From an uncultured Bdellovibrio sp. (GTDB lineage Bacteria; Bdellovibrionota; Bdellovibrionia; Bdellovibrionales; Bdellovibrionaceae), in assembly GCF_946478835.1 (NCBI RefSeq), contig NZ_CAMLDV010000003.1:1-59852 (forward strand): a stretch of DNA of 59,852 nucleotides, in the 5' to 3' direction. Position 1 is the first letter of the stretch. Each line of letters starts with the position of its first letter. Position numbers and translations under genes: made by a program. The notes beneath the pieces are model-generated. The model had not been told where the DNA came from. It saw only the letters and a program-made list of their open reading frames with translations, and did not search any database. Positions 16,632 through 24,472 of the stretch are shown one piece after another.

Positions 16632-18095
16632 TTAGGGTCTTAAGTGCAGGTCCGACAAGTCCAGCTGATTCATTTGATTCAATTTCCATCCAATAAATTC
16701 AGGTTTTACGAGAATTGAGAAGTGAATAGCGCCCAGTGGAATCATCAAATGGTTCTTCATCAGATAATCAGCTCCGGCAAGGCACCATTTCTTTTGCTCT
16801 GCAGGCTTCTTCGTCTGCGCAAGTGAGGACAAAATCTTTTCGTATTCTGGCGATTTAATAGAAAGATAGTTCTCAGGGCTTGTTGGCGCAAAAGTTTCTA
16901 AAGCAGCAAGGCAGGTCGGGCGATCCGGAGACACTCCTTTGCGGAACAGGGCTGGAGGATTCTGTTGCAGGATTTGAAGGAAGACCTTGTTTTCTTTCAC
17001 CTCAAGGTGAGTTTTAAGTCCCGCATTCTTAGACCACTGATTTTGCAACCATTCGGTGGCACGTTTGTGATCCTCGCCACCAAGTGCTGAGAACATCAAA
17101 GTGTAGGTTTTAGTGCTCGTGATTTTAGGAACTTTCTTAAGATCATAATCAAAGCACGGTGCTTTTTCCGGAAACCAAGAGTCGGGAAGTCCAATACAGC
17201 CGGGTTTTCCCTCAGAAGAAAAAATCTTTTGCAATTCAACGTAGTTAAGAGAGTAAGTGAAAGCTTTGCGCACATCTTCCTGTGTCGCCAGTTCCGGACC
17301 AAATCCAAGATAGTCCAAACGAATCACCGGATACCAATAGAAGTCTTTGCGAGTTTTATAAGAAGGAATAAAAAGAGTCGGAAGACGTCTTAAAAATTGT
17401 AATTCATTCTTTTCATAAAGTTGCAAGGCCACGGTGTCTTCTTCAATAAAAAGAAACTCGACCTGGGGGCGTTGTGGATGGCCGCCTTTGTAAAGGGCAT
17501 TGGTCTCGAGAATGATCTTCTGTCCTTTTTTCCACTCTTTGAGTTTGTAAGGACCGTTGTAAGCAGAAAGGTCTTCTTTTGTTGGAGCTAAAAGAAAATT
17601 CGCCAGATTGTATTCAAAATCAGGATCAGGAGTTTGAAATTCAAATTTCAAAGTGAGTTTGTCCGGAGCTGAAACACCTAGAGTTTCCAGACCCTTTTTG
17701 CCAGCAAAAATATCTTCCGCATTTTTAATTTTAAAAAGAAGATCCGCGCGGGGAGTGGCATTTTTAGGATTCAGAATTTTTTTATAGGTGCGAATAAAAT
17801 CTTCAGAAGTCAGAGGCGAACCATCACTCCACACCAGATCTTTTTTAAGAGTGCAGATGAGGTTTTGTTTTTTATCGCGCTTACAGCCTGATCCTAAATC
17901 TGGAATAAGACCCTTGCTGTCGTCATAGCTAAAAATATTGCGATAAAGATTTCCTAAGATATAACTCGAAGAAGAAGTCCTCTGTTTGTTCGGATCAAGC
18001 CCGCCGGGTTCGTTAGACAGGTGAAGACGAAAAACCTTTTCCGCCGCAAAAGATTCCAAAGACAACAAAAGAAGAAACGCCAAGATGATTTTCAT
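16632..18095 (-). CDS. Oligopeptide-type ABC transporter substrate-binding protein
   Basis: A 487-residue periplasmic solute-binding protein of family 5 (OppA/DppA/SBP_bac_5). It has a signal peptide (residues 1-17) and the family start LHLSNEPGGLDPNKQRTSSS, followed by VWSDGSPLTSEDF. Such proteins bind peptides or nickel and pass them to an ABC permease, but no permease genes are nearby, so this may be an orphan receptor. Its gene precedes the cNMP-EAL gene by 9 bases. Confidence 0.87.
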   Translation of the reverse strand: MKIILAFLLLLSLESFAAEKVFRLHLSNEPGGLDPNKQRTSSSSYILGNLYRNIFSYDDSKGLIPDLGSGCKRDKKQNLICTLKKDLVWSDGSPLTSEDFIRTYKKILNPKNATPRADLLFKIKNAEDIFAGKKGLETLGVSAPDKLTLKFEFQTPDPDFEYNLANFLLAPTKEDLSAYNGPYKLKEWKKGQKIILETNALYKGGHPQRPQVEFLFIEEDTVALQLYEKNELQFLRRLPTLFIPSYKTRKDFYWYPVIRLDYLGFGPELATQEDVRKAFTYSLNYVELQKIFSSEGKPGCIGLPDSWFPEKAPCFDYDLKKVPKITSTKTYTLMFSALGGEDHKRATEWLQNQWSKNAGLKTHLEVKENKVFLQILQQNPPALFRKGVSPDRPTCLAALETFAPTSPENYLSIKSPEYEKILSSLAQTKKPAEQKKWCLAGADYLMKNHLMIPLGAIHFSILVKPEFIGWKLNQMNQLDLSDLHLRP

Positions 18096-18132
18096 GGCTT
18101 TAAGCTTAACCAGAATTTACTGGAAACGAAAT

Positions 18133-18162
18133 AAAAAAGGCCTCCGTGGGGAGGCCTTTTCG
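18133..18162. terminator. Rho-independent terminator of the acyl-CoA dehydrogenase gene
   Basis: GGCCTCC (18139-18145), loop GTGG, GGAGGCC (18150-18156). On the minus strand the stem is followed by six Ts, which fits the acyl-CoA dehydrogenase gene just upstream. Confidence 0.85.
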
Positions 18163-18168
18163 TAAGAA

Positions 18169-19335
18169 CTACTTATCAAGTTCCATTTTCGCAATTGTTT
18201 GCAATTGCATGTTTGTCGTACCTTCGTAGATCTGACCGATCTTAGCGTCGCGCCAGAATTTTTCTACAGGGTATTCTTTAGTGAATCCGTTACCGCCGAA
18301 CAAATCGATCGCTTTAGAAGTGATCTTTTCAGCAGCACGAGAAGCATAAAGTTTCGCCATAGCGGCAGCTTCGATGAAGTCTTGGCCAGCATCTTTGAGA
18401 CGAGCGGCATTGTAAACCATCAAACGAGCTGCTTCTAATTCCGTACGCATTTCTGCCAATTGGAATTGAACACCTTGGAAGTGAGCGATTGGTTTTCCGA
18501 ATTGCTCACGGCCTTTAACGTAGCCAAGTGCTGCTTCGTAAGCGCCTTGAGCGATACCGATCATTTGTGCGCCGATACCGATACGACCTTCGTTCAAAGT
18601 TTCGATCGCAATTTTATAACCTTTACCCACTTCGCCTAGAACGTTGGCTTTAGGCACTTCGCAGTTTTCAAAAAGAAGTTCGCAAGTAGAAGAAGCGCGG
18701 ATACCCAACTTATCTTCTTTCTTACCTACTTTGAAACCTGGGAATGATTTTTCAACTACGAATGCTGTGATACCTTTGTAGCCTTTACCGTGGTCGATGT
18801 TGGCGAACACGATAAACACATTGGCTTCTTTACCGTTTGTGATCCAAAGTTTTGAACCGTTCAAAACCCATTTATCACCTTTATCTTCTGCTTTAAGTTT
18901 CAATGCGAAAGCATCAGAGCCAGAAGAGGATTCAGAAAGAGCGTAAGCGCCCACCCATTCAGTGGCCATTTTGCCCAAGTATTTTTCTTTTTGAGCTTCT
19001 GTTCCCCATTTAAGGAACGCGTTTGTCGTCAAAGTGTTTTGAACGTCAACAAGAACGGAAACGGAACCGTCAACGCGACCGATTTCTTCAACAGCCAAGC
19101 AAGCCATTGTGAAAGTCGAACCCGCTCCACCGTATTTTTCTGGAGTCTCGATACCCATCAAGCCCATTTCGAAAAGTTTCTTAACGATAGCAGGATCCAT
19201 CTCTGCTTTTTCGTCCATGTGTGTCACATGAGGTTTGATTTCAGATTCAGCAAAAGCACGAACAGCATCGCGGAATGCGGCTTCGTCTTCAGATAGCATC
19301 GTCAAAGCTGGACGAGCGTTAGATACGTCAGACAT
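18169..19335 (-). CDS. Acyl-CoA dehydrogenase
   Basis: A 388-residue flavoprotein of the acyl-CoA dehydrogenase family, of normal length. Signature motifs are YALSESSSGSDA (flavin site), the LGIRASSTCEL segment, REQFGKPI and the C-terminal IYEGTTNMQ, in which Glu371 is the catalytic base. The overall look is of a short-chain or short-branched-chain enzyme, which puts a trans double bond into acyl-CoA in fatty acid or branched-chain amino acid breakdown and gives electrons to ETF. It is a single gene with its own terminator; its 5' leader runs into the inverted-repeat element at 19355-19476. Confidence 0.93.
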   Translation of the reverse strand: MSDVSNARPALTMLSEDEAAFRDAVRAFAESEIKPHVTHMDEKAEMDPAIVKKLFEMGLMGIETPEKYGGAGSTFTMACLAVEEIGRVDGSVSVLVDVQNTLTTNAFLKWGTEAQKEKYLGKMATEWVGAYALSESSSGSDAFALKLKAEDKGDKWVLNGSKLWITNGKEANVFIVFANIDHGKGYKGITAFVVEKSFPGFKVGKKEDKLGIRASSTCELLFENCEVPKANVLGEVGKGYKIAIETLNEGRIGIGAQMIGIAQGAYEAALGYVKGREQFGKPIAHFQGVQFQLAEMRTELEAARLMVYNAARLKDAGQDFIEAAAMAKLYASRAAEKITSKAIDLFGGNGFTKEYPVEKFWRDAKIGQIYEGTTNMQLQTIAKMELDK

Positions 19336-19354
19336 GATTTTTTCCCTTCGATCG

Positions 19355-19476
19355 GGGAGTTTTTAAATCAACGTTTACCTAAACCCTCTGCTCAAACAGT
19401 CCTCGCGGACGCGCCCGTGGGGCTGCTGCTGCGGAACTCACGACGGGCTTAGGTAAACGTTGATTTAAAAACTCCC
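19355..19476. repeat. Long inverted-repeat element with GC-rich core
   Basis: A 28 bp perfect inverted repeat (19355-19382 and 19449-19476, extended by three more pairs after one mismatch) encloses 66 bases that are much richer in G+C. The core can form sub-hairpins, GTCC-TCGC-GGAC and GCCC-GTG-GGGC. The left arm begins 20 bases from the acyl-CoA dehydrogenase start codon, so it lies in that gene's leader. A second element with the same plan but different arms lies at 53826-53956. Confidence 0.8.
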
Positions 19477-19648
19477 AGTCTTGTTAAAATAATTGCGATG
19501 AAAGTATATGGTTCAAAGAATTTATTCAAGGTCTTGGAAAGACGAGAGCTTTTCTCTTAACAAGCTGTGTTACACTGTTTGCACTTTATATAAGCAAGTG
19601 ATTCGACATGCTAGACAAGAGTCTAGGTGTGCTTTAGCGTGAGGTGAT
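19477..19648 (+). promoter_or_regulatory. Upstream region of the site-2 protease operon
   Basis: No gene seen. It should carry the promoter of the plus-strand operon that begins at 19649. A dyad CTAGAC-AAGA-GTCTAG (19611-19626) lies 23 bases before the ATG and could be a repressor site or 5' leader hairpin; GTGAGGTGAT before the ATG is the ribosome binding site. I could not pick a convincing -35/-10 pair. Confidence 0.4.
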
Positions 19649-20311
19649 ATGGATTTCGTCGAGATTGGCGCCAAGATTGGCATTTATTTTATTCCGTTTC
19701 TTTTTGCACTCTGTTTCCATGAGTACGCTCACGGTTGGGTGGCGCGTCGTCGCGGTGACAACACGGCGGAGGTGATGGGACGTTTGACGATGAACCCTCT
19801 CGCGCACATGGATATGATCGGAACATTGATTCTTCCGATCGTTTCTATCGTGTTGGCGACACCGATCTTTTTTGGTTGGGCAAAACCAGTTCCGGTCAAT
19901 ACGCGCAATTTAAAAAATCCAAGAGTGGATATGTTTTGGATCGCGCTCGCGGGTCCTCTTTCAAATATTCTTTTGGCGATTATCGGTTCGATTTTGATCG
20001 CGGTTGTAGCAAAATATTTTATCGCTCTTAGTTATGCAGGCGGTTTGATTGAAATCCTTAAGACATTTATCATCACGAATTTGTTCTTAGCGGTGTTCAA
20101 TATCTTGCCTCTTCATCCTTTGGATGGCGGAAAAGTTTTGGCGCGCTTTTTACCGGCACAGCTCAACTACAAATTAGAACAGAACGAACACATCACAAGC
20201 ATGATTTTGATGGCTCTTGTTTTAACAGGAGCTTTGCGCGTTCTCGCAGTCCCTGTGATCTGGGGATATAACAATCTGGTGACCTTGGCTTTGGGAGGCT
20301 TTGGAATATGA
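19649..20311 (+). CDS. Site-2 protease family (M50) membrane metalloprotease
   Basis: A 220-residue inner-membrane protein with about five to six membrane helices. The zinc site is H24-E25-x-x-H28 (HEYAHGW) in the second helix region, and the third ligand lies in HPLDGGK near residue 160. This is the short, PDZ-less group of the M50 family, present in many bacteria as a broadly conserved gene next to trpS or scpA. Its role is intramembrane cleavage, substrate unknown. Its stop codon overlaps the trpS start as ATGA. Confidence 0.9.
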   Translation: MDFVEIGAKIGIYFIPFLFALCFHEYAHGWVARRRGDNTAEVMGRLTMNPLAHMDMIGTLILPIVSIVLATPIFFGWAKPVPVNTRNLKNPRVDMFWIALAGPLSNILLAIIGSILIAVVAKYFIALSYAGGLIEILKTFIITNLFLAVFNILPLHPLDGGKVLARFLPAQLNYKLEQNEHITSMILMALVLTGALRVLAVPVIWGYNNLVTLALGGFGI

Positions 20312-21330
20312 GTTCTGAAGCTAACGGAGTCGTTCAAGCCCCTGCAAAAAAATTAAGAGTTATGTCCGGAATGCGCGTCACAGGGCGCCTGCATATCGGT
20401 CACTACTGGGGTGCTCTGCAAAATTGGGTGAAACTTCAAGACGAGTATGAATGCTTCTTTGGAGCGATGGACTGGCACGGGATGACCACGGCCTATAAAT
20501 CTCCCAAAGAAATTGCTCCGTGGACGCGTGAGATGATTGCGGAATTCCTGGCGTGGGGAGTAGATCCAGAAAAAGTGACTTTGTTTATTCAAAGCCGCAT
20601 TCCTGAGCATATTGAACTTTTCATGATCTTCGCAAATCTCACTCCAATGGGTTGGCTTGAACGTGTGAACACGTGGAAAGACGCCGTTGAAGAAATGAAG
20701 GCGAATGACACGCACAACTTGGGTCGCTTCGCGTATCCGGTTTTGCAAGCCGCCGATATCGCGATTTACCGTGCGCACAAAGTTCCGGTGGGAGCCGATC
20801 AGATTTCTCACTTGGAAATTTCTCGTGAAATCGTTCGTCGCTTTAATAACCTATACAAAGCAAAACTTCCGTAGATGAATCATCTCCTCACGGAAATTCC
20901 TCTGGTTCCAGGGCTTGACGGCAGAAAGATGTCGAAGTCTTATGGCAACACTTTGTATCTCACAGAGGATTCTGAAAAAGATCTGAAGAAAAAAGTAAAT
21001 ATGATGGTCACTGATCCAGCCCGCGTTCGTCGTGAGGATGTCGGTGAGCCAACAAAATGTTCTGTCTATGGCTATCACAAACTGTATTCTTCTGCGGAAG
21101 ATCTACAGTGGGTGGAGGCTGGATGTCGCTCCGCAGGAATCGGTTGTGGGGACTGCAAAGGACGTTTGGCGGCGAATATCGAAAAGATTTCGTTAGAGCC
21201 TCGAGAAAAGAAAAAAGAGTTGTTGAATAATCCAGGTCGCCTTGATTCAATCATCGACGCTGGATGCGACAAAGCGCGCAAGGAAGCCCAAAAAACTTTG
21301 GAAATCGTGCGCTCAAGTATGAAATGGTAA
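20308..21330 (+). pseudogene. trpS: Tryptophanyl-tRNA synthetase interrupted by an in-frame TAG
   Basis: Together the frame encodes 340 codons, the right size for TrpRS, which charges tRNA-Trp. The first 188 codons (20308-20871) hold the Rossmann start with the HIGH motif (GRLHIGHYWG) and the ADQISHLEISREIVRRF region. A TAG at 20872-20874 follows, and the same frame then runs from 20875 to 21330 through PGLDGRKMSKSYGN, the KMSKS loop, to the C-terminus. In other TrpRS the position after the proline is usually Glu (GAG), so one base change would explain the stop. No ribosome binding site precedes ATG 20875. Either this is a dead copy, a sequencing error, or the amber codon is read through. The upstream site-2 protease gene and downstream scpA look intact. 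Confidence 0.85.
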
Positions 21331-21346
21331 GAGGGGACCATCTTTC

Positions 21347-22393
21347 ATGAGTATTACAGTTCAGTTGCCTAAATTTGAAGGACCTCTGGGGCTTCTTCTT
21401 TACCTTATCCGTAAAGAAGAAATGGATATCATGGATATTAAAGTTCATGAGATCACCAAGCAGTACCTTGAATACATCAAGTTGATGAAAGAATTGGATC
21501 TGGAAGTAGCTGGCGAGTTTGTCGCTATGGCTTCGACATTGATTCAAATCAAATCCCGCATGCTTCTTCCTCAGTACGATGAAAACGGGGAAGTGATCGA
21601 GCAAGAAGATCCGCGCAAAGAACTTGTGCAAAAACTTCTTGAGTATCAAAAATATCAAGAAGCTTCAAAACTCCTTTATGACCGTCCTTTGGTGGGTCGT
21701 GATGTGTGGCTTCGCGGAACTCGCGAATCTTTGGATCAAAAAGAAGAAGAAATTATTCTTGAAGAGAACGCTTTGTTCTCTTTGATTTCGACATACAGAA
21801 AAATGCTTCGCTCGGTGAAAAAGAAAATTCACCAAGTGGCAGCGAAAGCTCAATCTATCTCTAGTCGTGTTCTGGAGATCAAAGATCGTTTGATCGTAGG
21901 TCAAAAAGTCACATTGATGGAACTTGTGAATGCGACGGAAGATCGCGCGCGCCAAGCTCTGATCACGTTCTTGTCTTTGCTTGAACTTGGTAAAATGGGT
22001 TTTGTCAGCCTTTATCAGTCTGAAGTTTATTCCGACATCTGGGTTGATACAAAAAAGCCAATTGAAACGGATGTTTTGTCTCGCGTGGAAGAATACGACT
22101 CTATGAGAGCGGACGAAGTCGCTGCCAAGATGATGGAAGAGTCTAAAAAGATTGATCCAACGGAAGATCTTCTGGCGGATGCGGCGGACGCCGGCAGAGC
22201 GGAGGGCCAGGGGCCCGAAGCTGAAGCAGAATTTGAATTCGCAGAATCTCCGCAAATGTCTATGAACCTTGATTTTGTCGAGGGGGACGGACAAGAGGTT
22301 TCTCTTGAAGAAGCCAGCCAAGACATCGCAAGCGATGAAGAAATCTTGGCGATGGAAAATGAATTATTTAAAGATGATGTTTCAGAAGTTTAG
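21347..22393 (+). CDS. scpA: Segregation and condensation protein A
   Basis: A 348-residue ScpA, the kleisin subunit that bridges SMC heads in the SMC-ScpAB condensin and helps chromosome compaction and segregation. The N-terminal FEGPLGLLLYLIRKEEMDI and the AGEFVAMASTLIQIKSRMLLP motif are typical; residues about 180-245 form the C-terminal winged helix. About 90 extra residues at the C-terminus are acidic and low in complexity, rather longer than common ScpA (about 250 residues). It is followed 8 bases later by scpB. A GC-rich 23-mer shared with scpB lies at 22181-22203. Confidence 0.92.
   Translation: MSITVQLPKFEGPLGLLLYLIRKEEMDIMDIKVHEITKQYLEYIKLMKELDLEVAGEFVAMASTLIQIKSRMLLPQYDENGEVIEQEDPRKELVQKLLEYQKYQEASKLLYDRPLVGRDVWLRGTRESLDQKEEEIILEENALFSLISTYRKMLRSVKKKIHQVAAKAQSISSRVLEIKDRLIVGQKVTLMELVNATEDRARQALITFLSLLELGKMGFVSLYQSEVYSDIWVDTKKPIETDVLSRVEEYDSMRADEVAAKMMEESKKIDPTEDLLADAADAGRAEGQGPEAEAEFEFAESPQMSMNLDFVEGDGQEVSLEEASQDIASDEEILAMENELFKDDVSEV
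22181..22203 (+). repeat. GC-rich 23-mer inside scpA
   Basis: The sequence GCGGCGGACGCCGGCAGAGC and three more bases is identical at 22 of 23 positions to 22456-22478 in scpB. It codes for the AADAGRAE stretch of the acidic tail and stands out against the A-rich codons on both sides. Confidence 0.6.
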
Positions 22394-22401
22394 AGGAAAT
22401 C

Positions 22402-23937
22402 ATGGCTAGAAAACGCAAAAAAAACGAAGAAGTTCAGTCCGAAGTTGAAGTTCTAGCGGCGGAAGCCGGCAGAGCGGAATCGTCGAATGACGGTGTAACT
22501 GAAGTAGAAACCGACTTTGAAGCCTCTGAAGAATCTTCTGAAGAGATGTCCTCTGAATTAGACGGTATTGAGTCAGATGCCTCTGTCTTCCTCCAAGAGG
22601 AAGAAGAGTCCGAAGGTTTCTTGCCTGAAGCCAGTGAAGAAGACGTTGAAGAAATGGAAATGTCTTCTGAAGACGACGTGTCTGTGGAAGGCACGGAGCT
22701 TGATAATTTTGATTCCGCAGAAATTGAAGAAATTGAATTCGTTGAAGAAGAGCGCCTTGAAAGTATTGTTGAAAGCGTTCTTTTTGCCAGTGATCGTCCT
22801 GTAAGCTTGGCGTCTTTGAAACTTCTTTTCAAAGGCACAAACATTAAGGGCGATAAAATCCGCAGAGCTCTTGATCAATTGGCTGTAGAGTACGCCGGTG
22901 GACGCCGTGGTGTGACTTTGGAAGAAGTTCCAGGTGGCTATCAATTGCGCACGAAAATCGACAATATGGATTTCCTCAAGCGCACATTGAAAACTCGTCA
23001 GTTCAAACTTTCAGGTCCTGCTTTGGAAGTTCTTTCTATCGTGGCTTACAAACAACCGACTGTGAAAGCCGAAGTGGATGAAATCCGCGGTGTGGAATCA
23101 GGTCACTTGTTGCGTGCGTTGATGGAAAAGAACTTGGTTTCTTTCGAAGGAAAATCAGAGCTTCCAGGTCGTCCAATGCAATACGGTACGACTAAAAAGT
23201 TCCTAGAGATCTTTGGTTTAAGAAGTTTGAAAGAGCTTCCAACGTTGTCACAAATCGACGAACTTCTTCCAGAAGGTATCGACGAACAACAAGCCGAAGA
23301 AAAACCGACTTTGGCAACAATCACAGATTCAATGTCAGAAACTTTCGTAGGTTCTTACTCTCAAGGAGAAGAAGAGCTTATGAAGATTCAAGAACAGCTT
23401 GAAGATATCGCTACAACGACAAATTTCTTTGAAGAAGAAAAACGTCGTCAAGCTGAGAAGCGCGATCAAGACCGTGCGCAAACCATCCGTGATGCATTGG
23501 CCTTCGGTGAGCCGGTGTCGACTCGCGATGCAAACTGGTTGAAAAAATATGACGAAGCTTTGGCGGCAGGAACATCTCTTGTTGCGATTGCGGCCGAGAA
23601 AAAAGCGGCCTTCATGAAAAAACCAATGTCAGAAACTGACGGTTCCGTTGAAGAAGGTTCTTTAGAGGAATCTGAAATGATGATGGACGAAGTTTCTGAA
23701 GAAAATTCTATGGAAGAAATGGAATCCATGGAAATGGCTGAATCCGAAGAAGGGGACGAAGAATCTTCTGAAGAAATGATGGAAGCTGTTGAAGCTTTCG
23801 AAAACGATGAAGATTTGGATGAGGCTTCTGACGATCAACTTTTCGCAGATAGCGATGACGAGTCTTCTGAAGACGAAGAATTGCCGTTCCTAGGCGAAGC
23901 GGATGATATTGATGAAGAAGGCGAAGCCTCTGTTTAA
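22402..23937 (+). CDS. scpB: Segregation and condensation protein B with long acidic extensions
   Basis: A 511-residue ScpB; the family is usually about 180-250 residues. The conserved double winged-helix core lies at about residues 113-290 (IVESVLFASDRPVSL, then FKLSGPALEVLSIVAYKQP and GLRSLKELPTL). ScpB dimers bind ScpA in the SMC complex. About 110 residues before the core and about 220 after it are strongly acidic, rich in Glu, Asp, Ser and Met, with motifs such as SSEE and MEEME. The extensions are probably disordered. Its 3' end overlaps the next gene by 35 bases. Confidence 0.9.
   Translation: MARKRKKNEEVQSEVEVLAAEAGRAESSNDGVTEVETDFEASEESSEEMSSELDGIESDASVFLQEEEESEGFLPEASEEDVEEMEMSSEDDVSVEGTELDNFDSAEIEEIEFVEEERLESIVESVLFASDRPVSLASLKLLFKGTNIKGDKIRRALDQLAVEYAGGRRGVTLEEVPGGYQLRTKIDNMDFLKRTLKTRQFKLSGPALEVLSIVAYKQPTVKAEVDEIRGVESGHLLRALMEKNLVSFEGKSELPGRPMQYGTTKKFLEIFGLRSLKELPTLSQIDELLPEGIDEQQAEEKPTLATITDSMSETFVGSYSQGEEELMKIQEQLEDIATTTNFFEEEKRRQAEKRDQDRAQTIRDALAFGEPVSTRDANWLKKYDEALAAGTSLVAIAAEKKAAFMKKPMSETDGSVEEGSLEESEMMMDEVSEENSMEEMESMEMAESEEGDEESSEEMMEAVEAFENDEDLDEASDDQLFADSDDESSEDEELPFLGEADDIDEEGEASV
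22456..22478 (+). repeat. GC-rich 23-mer inside scpB
   Basis: Partner of the scpA copy at 22181-22203, with one mismatch in 23. It codes for AAEAGRAE at the start of the acidic N-terminal extension. A 14-base piece of it (GCCGGCAGAGCGGA, one mismatch) also occurs, inverted, in the core of the element at 53826-53956. Confidence 0.6.
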
Positions 23938-24472
23938 GGCTCTGCTGAGCCTGTGGATAGTTTATAATATATTGACCATGTTGGTGATGCCCAATGTAGC
24001 TGCCTACTTTGGGCGGGTCACATCCCGATTCCTCACTCCGTATGCCAATACAGTGGGGCTCAACGCGAGCTGGAACTTTTTTTCTCCGGATCCGGCTCAC
24101 ACCATGTACATTCGCTACACCATTCGTTATCTCGATGCTGAAGGCAACGAGACCAAAGAATCTGTTGAAGGTTATTTTCCAAAAGAAAAAAACAAAGGCA
24201 TTCCCGAGATGTCTCGTAAAAGAGAACTCTATGCCATGCGCTTTATGGTTATCGATCCGAAGCGTTTGCGTTTATTCTTAGGGCCATGGCTTTGTAAGCA
24301 ATATCCAGGTTCTACTTCCATTGAAATGGAACACGTGATTGAGACGGTGCCACCATTGGATCAAGTGGTAACGCTGAAGGATGAATCTCTTAAAGATCTT
24401 TCTCAAGAACTTCAGTACATTCGCGAATTCTATTCTTGCGCCGGTGCCGAGAACGACGAGGTGGCGCTATGA
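23903..24472 (+). CDS. Membrane-anchored companion of the HTTM protein
   Basis: A 189-residue protein with one N-terminal membrane helix (about residues 10-30) and a soluble domain outside, which starts with ASWNFFSPDPAHTMYIRY. That motif is common in small proteins encoded next to HTTM proteins (DUF5819-like). Its start lies inside the last codons of scpB; ATG 23912 is the alternative. Its stop codon overlaps the HTTM start as ATGA, so the two proteins are probably made together and may form a complex. Function unknown. Confidence 0.7.
   Translation: MILMKKAKPLFKALLSLWIVYNILTMLVMPNVAAYFGRVTSRFLTPYANTVGLNASWNFFSPDPAHTMYIRYTIRYLDAEGNETKESVEGYFPKEKNKGIPEMSRKRELYAMRFMVIDPKRLRLFLGPWLCKQYPGSTSIEMEHVIETVPPLDQVVTLKDESLKDLSQELQYIREFYSCAGAENDEVAL

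Noticed and set aside
20875..21330. A separate 151-residue gene for the C-terminal half of TrpRS
   Set aside because: It is in the same frame as the N-terminal half, begins directly after the TAG, and has no ribosome binding site. It is better read as the rest of one gene.
21665..22321. A 218-residue frame on the minus strand opposite scpA
   Set aside because: Arg/Phe/His-rich composition of an antisense frame and no start signals.
23708..24100. A 130-residue frame on the minus strand opposite the scpB end
   Set aside because: It is the complement of the acidic repeats and has an Arg/His/Gln-rich, non-protein-like sequence.
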